A stretch of 64,000 nucleotides of DNA from positions 186,001 through 250,000 of the forward strand of contig OW568867.1 of assembly GCA_938743325.2 (NCBI GenBank), read 5' to 3'. This document shows, piece after piece, positions 7,676 to 17,524 of the stretch. A program made the position numbers and the translations under genes. The notes under the pieces were generated by a model that saw only the letters and a program-made list of their open reading frames with translations, searched no databases and was not told the origin of the DNA. The stretch comes from Pycnococcus provasolii. Lineage: Eukaryota > Chlorophyta > Pseudoscourfieldiophyceae > Pseudoscourfieldiales > Pycnococcaceae. The number at the start of each line of letters is the position of its first letter. The first letter of the stretch is position 1.

Positions 7676-8470
7676 CTAGTCGCCGCCGCCGCCGCCATCT
7701 CCGTTCTCGTTGCTCGCTTGAGTAGGAAGATGGGGCGCAATGGCGTCCGCCAAACCCTGCCAGCTGCGCGTGTGGCAGTACACCGTGCCAGGTCCCGTGA
7801 ACGTGCACACGAAACCTTCGCCGGACAAGTAGCTCTGGCACATGTTGCCAGGAACGGCGAAGTTAATGTCGTAGTCCATCCCAGAGGTCCAACACAAAAT
7901 CTGGCCGTTGTCGATCACGCGCTGCTCACCAGGTTGCAGGTCGTAGCGAAGAATGCTGCCGTAGGCATCAACGCAAAGACGCCCTGTTCCCGTAACCTTG
8001 AGCAGAAAGAAACCCTCGCCGCTGCAGCAGCCCTTCTTGCACATGTCCGCACAGTCGCGACCTTGCGCAGTTGCGCCGATAGTCAGGCTCGAGTCGGCGC
8101 AGAGAAAGCTTCCGCTCTGAATGAGCCACTCCTCGTTGTTCATGTGCAGCAACATCACCTCGCCCGGCCCGCTTGGCGTAATAAACACGTCCAGGCCGTA
8201 TCCTGGCGGCACGTGGTCCTTCGGTTGGTAGTAGTTGGCGAAGAACGACTCTCCAGCGCAGCAGCACGCGAGGCAGGTCTGTCCCGTGCTTTTATTCAAC
8301 ATCTGCGCCTTGAGCGAGACGTCGTTGTGCATGGTGGTCATGGCGCCGGGTTCGGACACCAGTCCATCGCCGTGTGATACGAGCACTTCGATACCCGGGT
8401 ACGCGCCTTGGTACCTCACCTTGTACTTCCCCGACGGATCGTGAAACTGGATGGCCTCGTTCGCCGCCAT
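7676..8470 (-). CDS. AIM24 family protein (TIGR00266-like), paralogue 1
   Basis: 264 residues from the ATG at 8468-8470; further upstream codons are repetitive leader. The sequence follows the AIM24 beta-sandwich pattern: an early E-P-G-A-M-x-x-M motif (SEPGAMTTM), L-x-x-N-x-E-x-x-x-x-x-G-S-F-L (HMNNEEWLIQSGSFL), a GEGFFLLKVTGTG strand, Y-G-x-I-L-R-Y-D-L and F-T-G-P-G-T-V-Y near the C-terminus. Yeast AIM24 is a mitochondrial protein; no clear targeting peptide is seen here. Two cysteine clusters (CLACCC near residue 67 and CADMCKKGCC near 140) are unusual additions. The tail is Gly-rich. It is divergent from its paralogue at 9281. Confidence 0.82.
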   Translation of the reverse strand: MAANEAIQFHDPSGKYKVRYQGAYPGIEVLVSHGDGLVSEPGAMTTMHNDVSLKAQMLNKSTGQTCLACCCAGESFFANYYQPKDHVPPGYGLDVFITPSGPGEVMLLHMNNEEWLIQSGSFLCADSSLTIGATAQGRDCADMCKKGCCSGEGFFLLKVTGTGRLCVDAYGSILRYDLQPGEQRVIDNGQILCWTSGMDYDINFAVPGNMCQSYLSGEGFVCTFTGPGTVYCHTRSWQGLADAIAPHLPTQASNENGDGGGGGD

Positions 8471-9280
8471 TATCGCCTCTGTGAAGTCTGAAGTTGTGCT
8501 GTGTTGTGCTGTGCTGTGGAGCGCACAAGTCGACGCCAAAGCGAGCAAAATGGAGGCGAAGCGAGAAAGAGGAAGAGGACGAGGTGAACCCTAACCAAAG
8601 CAAGGCGACGGCGAGGCAACGCAAAGAAGCAACGCAAAGTGCGAGGCAAGGCAACACCAACACAGAGCACAGAGCACAGAGCTCAGCACGAGACGAAACA
8701 GAAGGAAACAGGCACGACGAGTTGAGTTGCTTGCTGCTGTGCTGCTGTGCTGTGCTGCATGCACGAGAGAAGAAAACGAGAAGGAGAAGGCTGCACCGCG
8801 CAGCTCTTTGCTTCGCTTTGCCTTGGCGTGCACGCTACGCTACCGGCCTACCCGACCATGCTGCATGCACACTTGCACAAATGCACAGCATGGGTGCATG
8901 CTGCAACTTGCATGGGTGCGTACTCTGGTGCGTACTGCGTTGCGTTCCAGCGTTGCATCATGCATCATGCGTGCACTTGGTAGACCGCTGTACTCCAGTA
9001 CTCCTCCTTCCTCGCCCCTCTGCCCACTCCTTGTCGGCGTCGCTCCGGCCTGCTCCTCCCTTCTCCCTTCTCACGCACGTCGCACACTCGCAACTCGCAC
9101 TCCCTCAGGAGTCGCCGTGAGGAGGAGGGCTTTCGTGAAGCCGTTTGTTGTTGCGCCCATTGCCCCTTGCTGGCGCCCGGCCCTTCCCCTTTCCTTGTTG
9201 TTGTTTCTCCACTTGTTAGTGCTCAGTAGTACTACGATAAGTGTTTGTTTCACCACGACAACAAGTTACCGGCCGGCGAC
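8471..9280. promoter_or_regulatory. Shared upstream region of two AIM24 paralogues
   Basis: 810 bp between head-to-head AIM24 genes. It holds GCAACGCAAAG and GAGGCAAGGCAAC short repeats near 8605-8665 and TGCATG-rich sequence near 8860-8970. No convincing gene is seen. Confidence 0.4.
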
Positions 9281-10018
9281 ATGAGCAAGTTTGCCGACCC
9301 GTCTCTGTACGCGGTGAGGGACCCGCAGGGGAAGTACACGGTGAAAAAGCAAGGGCCGTACGCGGTGGTGGAGTGCCAAATCAGGGATGGCGACTCTATT
9401 AAGGCGGAGCCTGGTGCGATGATGTCCATGCCGCGAAGCGTGCAGATGGAGAGCAAGTGCGACGGCGGTTGCGCCCAGGCGTGCATACGGTGCTGCTGCG
9501 CAAAGGAGACGTGCTGTCTGACATTCTACACGCCCACGGCGGGGCAGGCGGACGTGCTCGTTGCGCCTCCCTACCCTGGGAACATCGCGTACCTGAACTT
9601 GGACGGAGTGAAGAAGTGGAACTGCCAATCAGGGTCCTTCTTAGTTGCGGACGAGAGCGTCTCGGTGGGAACCAGCTTCATCGGGTGCGTAAGAGGGTGC
9701 TGCGCGGGCGAGGGGTTCTTCGCCGTGCAGCTGAGCGGTGCTGGTCGCGCGATGATCCACTCGTACGGCGCAATTCTGCGCTACGACTTGCCGGCTGGTG
9801 AGACGCGCATTATCGACAATGGGTTTTTGGTTGCTTGGGACGCGGACATGCAGTTCGAGGTTGGTTTCCCGACTGACTTGTGCAACAGCGTTCTGAGCGG
9901 CGAGGGCGTGATAACTCGGTTTACGGGGCCGGGCACGGTATACATCCAGACGCGCACTCTCGCCAACTTGGCGAGCGCGCTGCTCCCTCACTTCGAGACC
10001 ATCGGCGGCAAGCACTAA
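9281..10018 (+). CDS. AIM24 family protein (TIGR00266-like), paralogue 2
   Basis: 245 residues from ATG 9281 (MSKFADPS). Same fold pattern as the neighbour: EPGAMMSMP, LDGVKKWNCQSGSFLVADES, GEGFFAVQLSGAGR, YGAILRYDLPAGE, a repeated SGEGVITRFTGPGTVY. The cysteine clusters CAQACIRCCCAKETCC (near 66-81) and CVRGCC are conserved between the two paralogues, so they predate the duplication and could bind metal or form disulphides. A (CAA)n run follows the stop codon. Confidence 0.82.
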   Translation: MSKFADPSLYAVRDPQGKYTVKKQGPYAVVECQIRDGDSIKAEPGAMMSMPRSVQMESKCDGGCAQACIRCCCAKETCCLTFYTPTAGQADVLVAPPYPGNIAYLNLDGVKKWNCQSGSFLVADESVSVGTSFIGCVRGCCAGEGFFAVQLSGAGRAMIHSYGAILRYDLPAGETRIIDNGFLVAWDADMQFEVGFPTDLCNSVLSGEGVITRFTGPGTVYIQTRTLANLASALLPHFETIGGKH

Positions 10019-10030
10019 ATCTCTGTTACA

Positions 10031-10055
10031 CAACAACAACAACAACAACAACAAC
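10031..10055 (+). repeat. CAA microsatellite in the 3' region of the AIM24 gene
   Basis: Eight CAA units, 12 bp after the stop codon at 10018. Confidence 0.9.
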
Positions 10056-10108
10056 CAACTTGCACAAAGCAGGCGACGGAGCCTCGAGGTGGTGTGTGTG
10101 TCGCCCGA

Positions 10109-10130
10109 ACCCTAACCCCTAACCCCTAAC
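10109..10130 (+). promoter_or_regulatory. Telo-box-like motif upstream of the MAM33 gene
   Basis: Three CCCTAAC/CCCCTAAC units, 152 bp before the MAM33 start codon. See the finding on telomere-like promoter motifs. Confidence 0.5.
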
Positions 10131-10282
10131 GAGTCCCCCTTTTTTAACAAAACCCCCAAACCCCTTTGAGAGGACTTGTTTGTTTGTTTGTGAGGAAGAA
10201 GGTTCGTTGTTTTTTTTTTTTCTCCGCCCCACCCGCCGCCACTCTTTCCCCCTCCCACTCCCCCTCTCTTGTTCGTTTTGTC

Positions 10283-11474
10283 ATGCCCGGCTCGCTCGTC
10301 ACTCGCTTATGCCGACTGCGGTTCCCGCGAACGCTGGGACCGCAGCTGGTACTCGGACGGGCGTCGTCCTCCCTGTCGTCATTTGCTCACGTGCCTCTTG
10401 TCCGCGTCTCGTGTGCCAAGCCGCGCTCAGGTCTCGTCGCGCCGGGTTTGCTCGCGTCGTTCTCCCCCTCGTCGGCGGTTCAAGCGGCTGGATCGGCGCG
10501 ATCGTCGTGGACGCACGTGCGCCTCTACGCGTCTGCAGCCGCGCGAGGCGCAGGCACGCTCAGCGACCCCGACGAGGACGAAGGCCTGGACGACGACGTC
10601 GACCTGGTCAGCGCGCTGGAGAGCGAAATTGAACACGAAGACGAAGCTGAGAAGGATGGAGACGGGTCCGAAGATGAGTTTGAAAGTCTCATGGGTGTTC
10701 TCAAGTCCGAGTTCGGATTCACGCTCGCGAAAGACGACGCAGGAGACGCCGAAATCGTTCTCACGAAGAAGGAAAATGGAGAGGAAATCACGCTCATGCT
10801 GCAGTCGGACGGTGACATGGACGCAGGTGGCGAGGACGGCGAGGAACCGGAAGACGAAGACGATCTCGCGTTCGAAACGGAGGGTGTGACTGCCGTTCTC
10901 GCAGTCAAGAAGGGAAAGGAGGAGGTGCAGTTTGACGTGGCGTTTAAGGGCGACGAGGACTTCCCTGAAGTTCGCCGCGTTGCGTTCGTTGAGTCGGGCA
11001 AGGGTGGCATGATGGGAATGATGGACATCAACGCCATCACATCCTCGCCGTACAACGGACCCGATTTTGAGACGCTCGACGAAAGACTGCAGGTACGTCG
11101 CTGACAAGTGATACTTATGCCTTTTTTTGAAAATTTTTGTTCGTCTTGTGGAATGAGAAGGGACGAGATAATTTGCGACATTTGCACGTCAGTCGAAGGC
11201 GTCACGCGCACTGCCGACAACTAAGCATCCAAACATCAGTCTTCAAAGTTTTCCGATCTCATCGCAGCGCACGTGCTCACGGGTGACAACACAAGCAAAA
11301 TCGCACGACCTAACCAAAGCCACCCACACCACCACTTCACAGGAGGGCATTCTGTTCTATCTCCAAGAGAGGTTGCCCAACGATGCGTACAAAACCTTGA
11401 TCGCGGCAGCCAACAACAAGGAAAAACGCGAATACAGGCGCTGGCTGAAGAAGTTCAAGACAATCGCCTCGTAG
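10283..11474 (+). CDS. Mitochondrial p32/MAM33 family protein, one intron
   Basis: Exons 10283-11092 and 11343-11474 give 313 residues. Residues 1-90 form an Arg/Ser-rich mitochondrial targeting region, then very acidic segments, then a p32/MAM33 core with AVKKGKEEVQFDVAF, a PYNGPDFETLDERLQ motif and a C-terminal E-G-I-L-F-Y-L-Q-E-R-L plus KREYRRWLKKFK, matching the family ending (YL-x-x-R-G then Y-x-x-W-L). Without the intron the protein would stop three residues after the donor and lose the last helices. In other eukaryotes p32/MAM33 forms an acidic trimer in the mitochondrial matrix affecting mitochondrial translation. Start chosen at MPGSLVTRLCRLRF. Confidence 0.82.
11093..11342 (+). other. 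Spliceosomal intron of the MAM33 gene
   Basis: A 250-bp phase-0 intron: the donor CAG|GTACGT follows the Leu-Gln codons and the acceptor CACTTCACAG|GAG restores the family C-terminus. It holds in-frame stops. This is the only clear intron in the window. Confidence 0.85.
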
Positions 11475-11545
11475 ATTACCTTCCAGTAACAAATTTTCAT
11501 GTGTGCGTTCCACAAAAACAAAAAGAAACGTTGCGTTGTCCCTAG

Positions 11546-12340
11546 TTAGTTGTTACTACTGCTTTGCAACAATTGCAGAAGGAAAATGAAAATGTTCAGT
11601 ATGTCCAGGTACAGTGAGAGAGCTGCAAGCACGTACTCATCTGGATCGAGCTGCATACGTTTCCCTGAGAGCAGAATCTGCACGTCGTACACCAGGTAGC
11701 AGCTAAAGAGGATTGCGCCGATGCTTGCATACACGATGTTGACGATGCGATTCGCTGGGAAGAACGATGCGAGTATGCCGCAGAAGAGAAGGCCGAAGAG
11801 TGTCACGAGCAGTGCTCCGCCCATCGCGGTGAAGTCGTATCGCGTTTGCATGGCGTACAGGACAAGCACCGCGCACAGCAAGCCAGTGATTGCAACTGCC
11901 GTTATGGTAATTTCTACGGGCGTGATTGCCGCAATGCAGGCGACTAAGTACGCCTCGCACAAGGTGAACAATCCAAGCATGACGAGATTGATCGGGTGTG
12001 ATCGGCGGAGGTGGTCGCTGCACGACAAAGCGATGACGACGACGAAACTGAGTACGGAAGCAGTAATGAGCATTGCTGGCGATGATGCGCAGTACGCACG
12101 GACAGCTGGCGCAGTGCCGACGACAATTGCAAAGATGGCGGTGACGATGAGCTGCGCTGCCAAAATTCCAAATACCTTGCGGACGAAGCCACGACGCACG
12201 TCGACGTCCCATCCTAGTCCCTGCGAGGATACACCGTGACCCATCTCTGGATCGAAGTTAAATGGACCTCCGCTCGAGGAGGTGCCATAGTAGTAAACAC
12301 TCGACCACGACGATGGGCGCTTGCTGTCAGACTGCCACAT
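11546..12340 (-). CDS. Bax inhibitor-1/Lifeguard (TMBIM) family membrane protein
   Basis: 264 residues from the ATG at 12338-12340. A soluble N-terminus of about 45 residues is followed by RRGFVRKVFGILAAQLIVTA, the hallmark start of the Lifeguard/TMBIM family, and by seven hydrophobic segments. The last part has YLVYDVQILLSGKR and a conserved L-D-P-D-E-Y-V-x-A-A-L-S-L-Y-L-D-I-L-N-I-F motif, with the acidic residues known in the family to gate the Ca2+ leak. Likely location is the Golgi or ER membrane, role in Ca2+ homeostasis and cell-death control, both by family analogy. Closest to TMBIM4 by eye. Confidence 0.88.
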   Translation of the reverse strand: MWQSDSKRPSSWSSVYYYGTSSSGGPFNFDPEMGHGVSSQGLGWDVDVRRGFVRKVFGILAAQLIVTAIFAIVVGTAPAVRAYCASSPAMLITASVLSFVVVIALSCSDHLRRSHPINLVMLGLFTLCEAYLVACIAAITPVEITITAVAITGLLCAVLVLYAMQTRYDFTAMGGALLVTLFGLLFCGILASFFPANRIVNIVYASIGAILFSCYLVYDVQILLSGKRMQLDPDEYVLAALSLYLDILNIFIFLLQLLQSSSNN

Positions 12341-12530
12341 GGCTGCAGCACGTGTACAATTCACCTGATGGCGCCTGCGCGGGATTTTGTTGCTGACGCG
12401 ATAGGCTCTTTCCCAGCTCTTTCCTCATCGATTCTATATTAAAGTTTATGGGGGTTTCCACGATAGAATGTTTAGTTGGACTTTTTTTGGTTACTTCTTA
12501 CTTTTACATGTACAATTGTACAACAAGTCT

Positions 12531-14021
12531 TCACATGTCTCGCCTTGCGTACGCGACGCGGCAGACGCAACACTTCAAGTCGGGATCCTTCGATACGCCG
12601 TCGACATCCTGCGCGCGACGAGAGCGCTCCGACTTGGCGCGCGCGAAGGATTCGCACGTGTCAAGGCAAGCGACGTGCATGACGTGCGTGCAGCTCAGCC
12701 ACGCGAGTGGCTCCGTCGAGGATGTGGAGATGCCAACGGATAGTGAGGCCATGCAGATTGGGCACTCCAGCCCACCAGTCTCGCGGGCGCGCCGCTCAGC
12801 CTCTGACATCACGTATTCCCAGTCCACGTCGGCGATGTGAGGTGCGACCGTGGAGTCCATGCTCGGGTGAGGAGGAGGAAGGGAAGGTGCCGACGTCGAT
12901 GAGGCTTGCGCGGAGGGACGAAATGCACGAATTCCACGACCACCAAGCCACGTAAACCCGTGGCCAAAGCTCAGATCGCCTCCGTCGACGTCGACTCTGT
13001 TGTTGTTGTTGTCGTCGTCGTCGTCGTCGTCGTCGTCAATTCGACGACGGTGGAGATCTGGGCTTCTGCGTGCCGAAGGCTGTGTGCGATGCTCTTCAGA
13101 CACTGCACGGTTCGGCGTCTGAGCAAGGCCGAGCCTTCGCTCGAGCTCCTCCATCGCACGCCGCGACGCCTCAGCGCCAGCATCTAGTTCCGACATCAGA
13201 TCATCCACCTCACGGTCCGCATCCTTGAGTTCTTTCCTGATGGCTGCCCCTTCACGCCCCACCACCGCCGCGAGCCACGCGAACTGTCTCAGTTGTCCAC
13301 CTCTCACGTCCCCTTGTGCGGGTGGAGGCCTCTTCGCGAGCACGTCACGCACAAAGCGCAGGCGCGCTGCGTGGCCTCTCCACGCCGCCTGCACTTTGGT
13401 TGCGCAGACGCGTCGCCAGTAGCTCGCGCCAACGCACACGGTGACTCGCTCGTAGTGCGCGGTTCGGCAGAGCGGGCACGCGATGGTTCCGCTCGCATCC
13501 GCGAGGCTCTGTCCCCTCCTCTGGAACGCCTCGAAGGACCTCAGGCACTTGAGGTGGAAAGCGTGTCCGCAGCTGGTGACAGCCTGCGGTTCGTCTTTGA
13601 ACGTTTCTCTGCACACGGCGCACTTCGCTGGGTGCGTGAGCAGTCCTCGGTCGTACGCTTTCTTGAGGACGTCGAGCCACACTTCGTGCGTGAGTGCGGG
13701 CGCCGGTCTGTCTGCAAGTCCCATTCTCTGCGCGAGGCTCATGGGCGCGTGTCCGTGCGCGAGCGTCGCTGAGTACTGCGTGACCATACTGCCGCTTCCC
13801 GATGCGTCCCCTTCGCCTGCGTCGTCGTCGAGCTGCTGGCTCCTCAAGCTCGCTTGCAGGCTTGAGTGTTTCCGTCTGACGCGCGGGTCCGAGAGCGACG
13901 CGCGGTCTGGCAGGCTGTACTTGTGCGCCTTGTGGTCCTGCAGAGCCGCGGCCGCGAGCAGAAGGGAGCGGGCGTCATCACTGTCCTTGCCAGAGCTCTT
14001 CCTATTATTTGTGCGTGGCAT
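12531..14021 (-). CDS. RNF32-like protein with two RING-H2 fingers and an IQ motif
   Basis: 496 residues from the ATG at 14019-14021. Order of domains: RING-H2 one at about 135-190 (CAVCRETF, CGHAFHLKCL, CPLC), an IQ motif directly after it (ATKVQAAWRGHAARLRF, a calmodulin or light-chain site), a coiled coil near 245-290, an Asp/Asn run near 325-340, and RING-H2 two at about 420-490 (CPICMASL, CTHVMHVACL, CCVC). RING-IQ-RING is the architecture of RNF32, a putative E3 ubiquitin ligase expressed in ciliated and germ cells of animals. The poly-Asp tract is encoded by a (GAC)n run and may vary in length. Confidence 0.8.
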   Translation of the reverse strand: MPRTNNRKSSGKDSDDARSLLLAAAALQDHKAHKYSLPDRASLSDPRVRRKHSSLQASLRSQQLDDDAGEGDASGSGSMVTQYSATLAHGHAPMSLAQRMGLADRPAPALTHEVWLDVLKKAYDRGLLTHPAKCAVCRETFKDEPQAVTSCGHAFHLKCLRSFEAFQRRGQSLADASGTIACPLCRTAHYERVTVCVGASYWRRVCATKVQAAWRGHAARLRFVRDVLAKRPPPAQGDVRGGQLRQFAWLAAVVGREGAAIRKELKDADREVDDLMSELDAGAEASRRAMEELERRLGLAQTPNRAVSEEHRTQPSARRSPDLHRRRIDDDDDDDDDNNNNRVDVDGGDLSFGHGFTWLGGRGIRAFRPSAQASSTSAPSLPPPHPSMDSTVAPHIADVDWEYVMSEAERRARETGGLECPICMASLSVGISTSSTEPLAWLSCTHVMHVACLDTCESFARAKSERSRRAQDVDGVSKDPDLKCCVCRVAYARRDM

Positions 14022-14168
14022 GACGCCACACACACCTTAAGGAGGTGAGAATGAGGTCAAACGAAGCTTTGACTTCGAACGGAACGGAAGAACAGGGACG
14101 GGAAGGGAAGCCTCCACCTGAATTCTCAACCTGAAACCCCGACCACCCGAACCTAACTAGACTAAGAG

Positions 14169-14232
14169 GAACCCCCGACCAAACCACCCGACCAAACCAC
14201 CCGACCAAACCACCCGACCAAACCACCCGACC
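14169..14232 (+). repeat. Tandem 13-mer repeat
   Basis: Four exact copies of AAACCACCCGACC (14181-14232) preceded by one degenerate copy. Confidence 0.9.
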
Positions 14233-14362
14233 AAAACCAAATCCCTCGGTAGGAAACGAGCTACAGGGTAAAGCCTTCCCCCATACATACCCGTAATCTA
14301 AGGAAGGGAACAAAGGAAGGGTCCCGAGGTGGGAGGGACCCCCGGGCAGCCGGGCGTGGGCG

Positions 14363-14378
14363 TTAGGGTTAGGGTTAG
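14363..14378 (-). promoter_or_regulatory. Telo-box-like motif upstream of the FtsH-like gene
   Basis: TTAGGGTTAGGGTTAG, 151 bp before the start codon at 14530. Confidence 0.5.
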
Positions 14379-14529
14379 CCCACCACATGATGCCCTGAGC
14401 ACCACAAATTCCGTCCCCTCCGAACCAACTTCAACCTCTCCCTGTCGTTGTCAGTTGTCGTCCTGAACTCCTCCTCCCAACGCCACGTTCCCCTCTCCTT
14501 CTCCTCTCCTCCACTCAACAACACAAAAG

Positions 14530-16797
14530 ATGTCCATGTCGGCTCTGCGCTTCCACCCGCTCTCTGCTCGTCCTTCTCCTCGTGCCCCTCATCGTGCCCC
14601 TCAGGCTCGTGCCCCTTCTCGTGCTCCTGCAGTCACTTCTCGGATGTCCACTTCCACTTCCACTGTGACTCCTCGGCTTAGGAGCACGTCTGGGAGCTCT
14701 CAGAAGTCGTCGTCGGGGAACGCAATAACTGATGAACCAGGTGTGACACAGCCAAAACAAACAAGTGGTGTGTCGGCTGAGAATAGCAGCAGTTTGGATA
14801 CCAGCAGCAGCAGCAGCAGCAAACGTGCGGACGACAACAACGCGACTTCAACGACTACAGCAGCAGCAGCAGCAGCAGCGACGACGACGACGGCCGCAGT
14901 CACGTCCACAGCCGCCGCGAAAGCCAAACCACAAAACAACCGCCGACCTTCGCGCAAAAATGCACCAAACGACGACGAAAACGAAAACCAACAACCGCGA
15001 ACGCCGCAGACACTCATACAACTCGCCGTCGCCGCCGTGCTACGCATGTGCGCAATGCCCGTACTCCTCCTCACGCGGTTCATGCACACAACCGCGCACT
15101 CGAGAATGCACCCGTTCGCGCGGTTCGTCGTGCAGGCAGCGGCACTCGCGAGCGTCATCGGCGCGACGGCTGCTCTGCCGAAAATTGTCACCGGAAAACC
15201 TCCCGTCGCAACAAGCAGGCGCAACGTCGCACCCAAGGCTGTGCCGTACTCGACGCTCATGCACCTAGCTCGGCAGGGACGTGTCGAAGCAGCCGTGTTC
15301 GACGCCGCCAGCGATCGCGTCACATTCCGCGCGTACGCGTCGCTGCGCGAGCGTGCGGATGCACACAAGGCGCTCGCCGCAAGGCTAGAGTATGCACTGA
15401 GAATTGAAGAGCAGAAGGTGCGTGGCTCGGTTGACGGCGCTTCGAACACTGCGCTGGAGCGCGTCGTCAACAACTACATGTCATGGGCACGCAGCAACCA
15501 AGGTGCGACGCCGCAGGTGCCATCCGCTCCGCAGCCGCAGCCGCAGCCGCCGCCGCTGCCCAAGCCTGCTACGGTGTACTCGACGCGCCGTCTCCCTGGC
15601 GACGTTGACGCAAACCTGCTCGCGACGTTGAGCAAGGAGTATCCAAGGCGCTCGGTGGGGCCTGCTTCCGTGAGCGTCGCAACGCCAACGTTTGCGCGCA
15701 GCTTGGGCAAGGCGCTTTCGTACGCCTTGCTTCTCTGGCTGCCTCTCATGCCTCTGTTCTTCATCATGAGAAACATGACACGCAACATGGGCGATCGCAA
15801 CGGAACGAATGCTCGGCGCAACAACGGCACGAAGGCTGCCGACGGTGCCGTCGACACCGTGCCGCAGCAGACGTTCGCGGACGTGGCTGGGTGCGAGCAG
15901 GCTAAGGCTGAGCTCGCGGAGGTTGTCGCATGCCTTCGTTCGGACGACGAGGCTTACGCTGGTCTCGAGCATCTCATTCCTCGCGGCGTGCTTCTTGCCG
16001 GACCCCCCGGCACGGGTAAGACGCTGCTTGCCCGCTCGGTGGCGGGCGAGGCGGGCGTCGCCTTCTTCTCCATTTCCGCGAGCGAGTTTGTTGAGATGTT
16101 CGTTGGACGCGGCGCGGCGCGCGTGCGAAGCCTGTTCGCCGAGGCTCGCCGCAGTGCGCCGGCTGTCGTGTTTATCGACGAGATCGATGCCGTGGGTGGA
16201 AAGCGTGGCCGTGGCCTGAATGACGAGCGCGATCAGACGCTGAACCAGCTTCTTACGGAGCTCGACGGCTTTGACACGTCAGACAAGCGCGTTGTCGTTT
16301 TGGCTGCTACAAATCGCGCGGATTTCCTTGATAGCGCCCTGACGCGATCCGGGCGATTCAGCCGTAAGGTGTACGTCGAGCTACCTTCGCGAAGTGATCG
16401 CGAGCAAATTGCCGCGCTTCACCTGAAGCGCGTTCCGCTCGCCGACGACGTCGGTGCTCTGAGCTATCTGCTTGCAGATCTGACGAGTGGTTGCTCGGGC
16501 GCGGATCTCGCGGCGGTGGTATCTGACGCCGCTCTCCTGAGTGCGCGTCGTGTACGCTCGTCGTCATCGCCATCGCCATCGCCGCCGTCGTCGTCGTCGT
16601 CTGAAGATGAGTCTCCCTCGAAGTCGTCAGCTCCTCCCCGCGGCGTGACTTTCTCCGACGTCCGAGAAGCTTGCCTACGCCTTCGCCGCGGCGTCGATGG
16701 ACGCGGGGGTGCCGACGCTCCTTGGTTCCGCCGCGGCTGGCTTCCCCAGGACAACTCGCCAAATAACTCGAACATGCCCAACTTCACCACCTTGTAA
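14530..16797 (+). CDS. Plastid FtsH-like AAA protein lacking the protease domain
   Basis: 755 residues. Residues 1-60 are a Ser/Arg/Pro-rich transit peptide of primary-plastid type, followed by Ser/Thr/Ala-rich low complexity. Hydrophobic segments near 160-215 and near 395-420 flank an FtsH-type extracytoplasmic region, and the AAA module begins at [19 protein letters not shown]. Walker A is GPPGTGKT (near 492), Walker B VVFIDEID (near 547), the second region of homology [12 protein letters not shown] with RSGRFSR arginine fingers. After the AAA lid ([12 protein letters not shown]) the sequence turns into Ser/Asp low complexity and ends; there is no M41 metalloprotease domain or HEXXH. It thus resembles the inactive FtsHi proteins, but lacks the peptidase region rather than only its zinc ligands. 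A motor or chaperone role in the plastid envelope or thylakoid is inferred. Confidence 0.8.
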   Translation: MSMSALRFHPLSARPSPRAPHRAPQARAPSRAPAVTSRMSTSTSTVTPRLRSTSGSSQKSSSGNAITDEPGVTQPKQTSGVSAENSSSLDTSSSSSSKRADDNNATSTTTAAAAAAATTTTAAVTSTAAAKAKPQNNRRPSRKNAPNDDENENQQPRTPQTLIQLAVAAVLRMCAMPVLLLTRFMHTTAHSRMHPFARFVVQAAALASVIGATAALPKIVTGKPPVATSRRNVAPKAVPYSTLMHLARQGRVEAAVFDAASDRVTFRAYASLRERADAHKALAARLEYALRIEEQKVRGSVDGASNTALERVVNNYMSWARSNQGATPQVPSAPQPQPQPPPLPKPATVYSTRRLPGDVDANLLATLSKEYPRRSVGPASVSVATPTFARSLGKALSYALLLWLPLMPLFFIMRNMTRNMGDRNGTNARRNNGTKAADGAVDTVPQQTFADVAGCEQAKAELAEVVACLRSDDEAYAGLEHLIPRGVLLAGPPGTGKTLLARSVAGEAGVAFFSISASEFVEMFVGRGAARVRSLFAEARRSAPAVVFIDEIDAVGGKRGRGLNDERDQTLNQLLTELDGFDTSDKRVVVLAATNRADFLDSALTRSGRFSRKVYVELPSRSDREQIAALHLKRVPLADDVGALSYLLADLTSGCSGADLAAVVSDAALLSARRVRSSSSPSPSPPSSSSSEDESPSKSSAPPRGVTFSDVREACLRLRRGVDGRGGADAPWFRRGWLPQDNSPNNSNMPNFTTL

Positions 16798-16964
16798 AAC
16801 GTTGACTTTTTAAGAGACTTTTTAATGTTATCATTTTTTTTCTTTGTCAAGTATGGCACTACCCTAACATATTGGGTACAAATCACATGACAACATTTGA
16901 GACAGCGTGAAAGTGAATGATTACTGGACACACACACACGCACGCAACACAACACGAAGAGCCC

Positions 16965-17213
16965 TCATGCCGCGTTGACTTCCTCGCACGCGTCAATCCA
17001 CTCGCTGTACAGATCTATTGGGTCCGACAGCGGCGTGATTCGCCCGACGTGTGACTTTCCGCACCGCCCGCACTCGACGATGCCGAGTCCTTTCTCGAGG
17101 TCCATCTTCGCGACGACGGACTTCTCGTGGTTGCAGAAGGGGCAGTTGAACGTCGTCGAGAGCTTCGGCCTCGGCTTTTTCGGCGGCGCCTTCGACGTCT
17201 TACGCTTTCCCAT
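16965..17213 (-). CDS. ELOF1: Transcription elongation factor 1 homologue (ELOF1/Elf1)
   Basis: 82 residues, the usual size of the family. A basic N-terminus (MGKRKTSKAPPKKPRPKL) is followed by a zinc ribbon with Cys pairs in FNCPFCNHEKSV and VECGRCGKS, and by the invariant C-terminal YSEWIDACEE. Elf1 binds RNA polymerase II near Spt4/5 and aids transcription through nucleosomes and in transcription-coupled repair. It is divergent from the RECQL gene with about 310 bp between start codons. Confidence 0.95.
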   Translation of the reverse strand: MGKRKTSKAPPKKPRPKLSTTFNCPFCNHEKSVVAKMDLEKGLGIVECGRCGKSHVGRITPLSDPIDLYSEWIDACEEVNAA

Positions 17214-17524
17214 AGTCTACTGCCTAGTAAGTGTGTAAAGACCACTTACTGGTTCACCAACCGGGAGAGGCGTGTGGTGAGGTGAGGTGAGGTAGGTGTG
17301 GTGTGCACACGAGAGAGAGAGAGGAAAAGGACAGTCCTGAAAGAAAGAAATGGCGAAGAATGGAATGGGAACGGCGCCGTGAAACAGAGAGAGAGAGAAT
17401 TCTGTGGGAGACTCTCGGCGGTTAGGGTTTAGGACTAGGACTAGGGTTACGAGAGATGCATGTCTGCTTGGCCTGCTTTGCCCTCCTAGCTAGGTCCTGG
17501 CTCCTTCATTTTTCTTCTCAAGGT
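17214..17524. promoter_or_regulatory. Bidirectional promoter region of ELOF1 and RECQL
   Basis: 311 bp with GTGAG repeats (17276-17296), GA runs, and a telo-box-like cluster (GTTAGGGTTTAGG at 17421-17433 and CTAGGGTTA at 17441-17449), 76 bp before the chosen RECQL start. Confidence 0.5.

Larger units (their letters stand above)
14022..14529. other. Shared upstream region with a 13-mer tandem repeat and a telo-box-like motif
   Basis: 508 bp between divergent genes. It contains a 13-mer tandem array (14169-14232) and a TTAGGG motif (14363-14378). No gene is seen. Confidence 0.5.
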
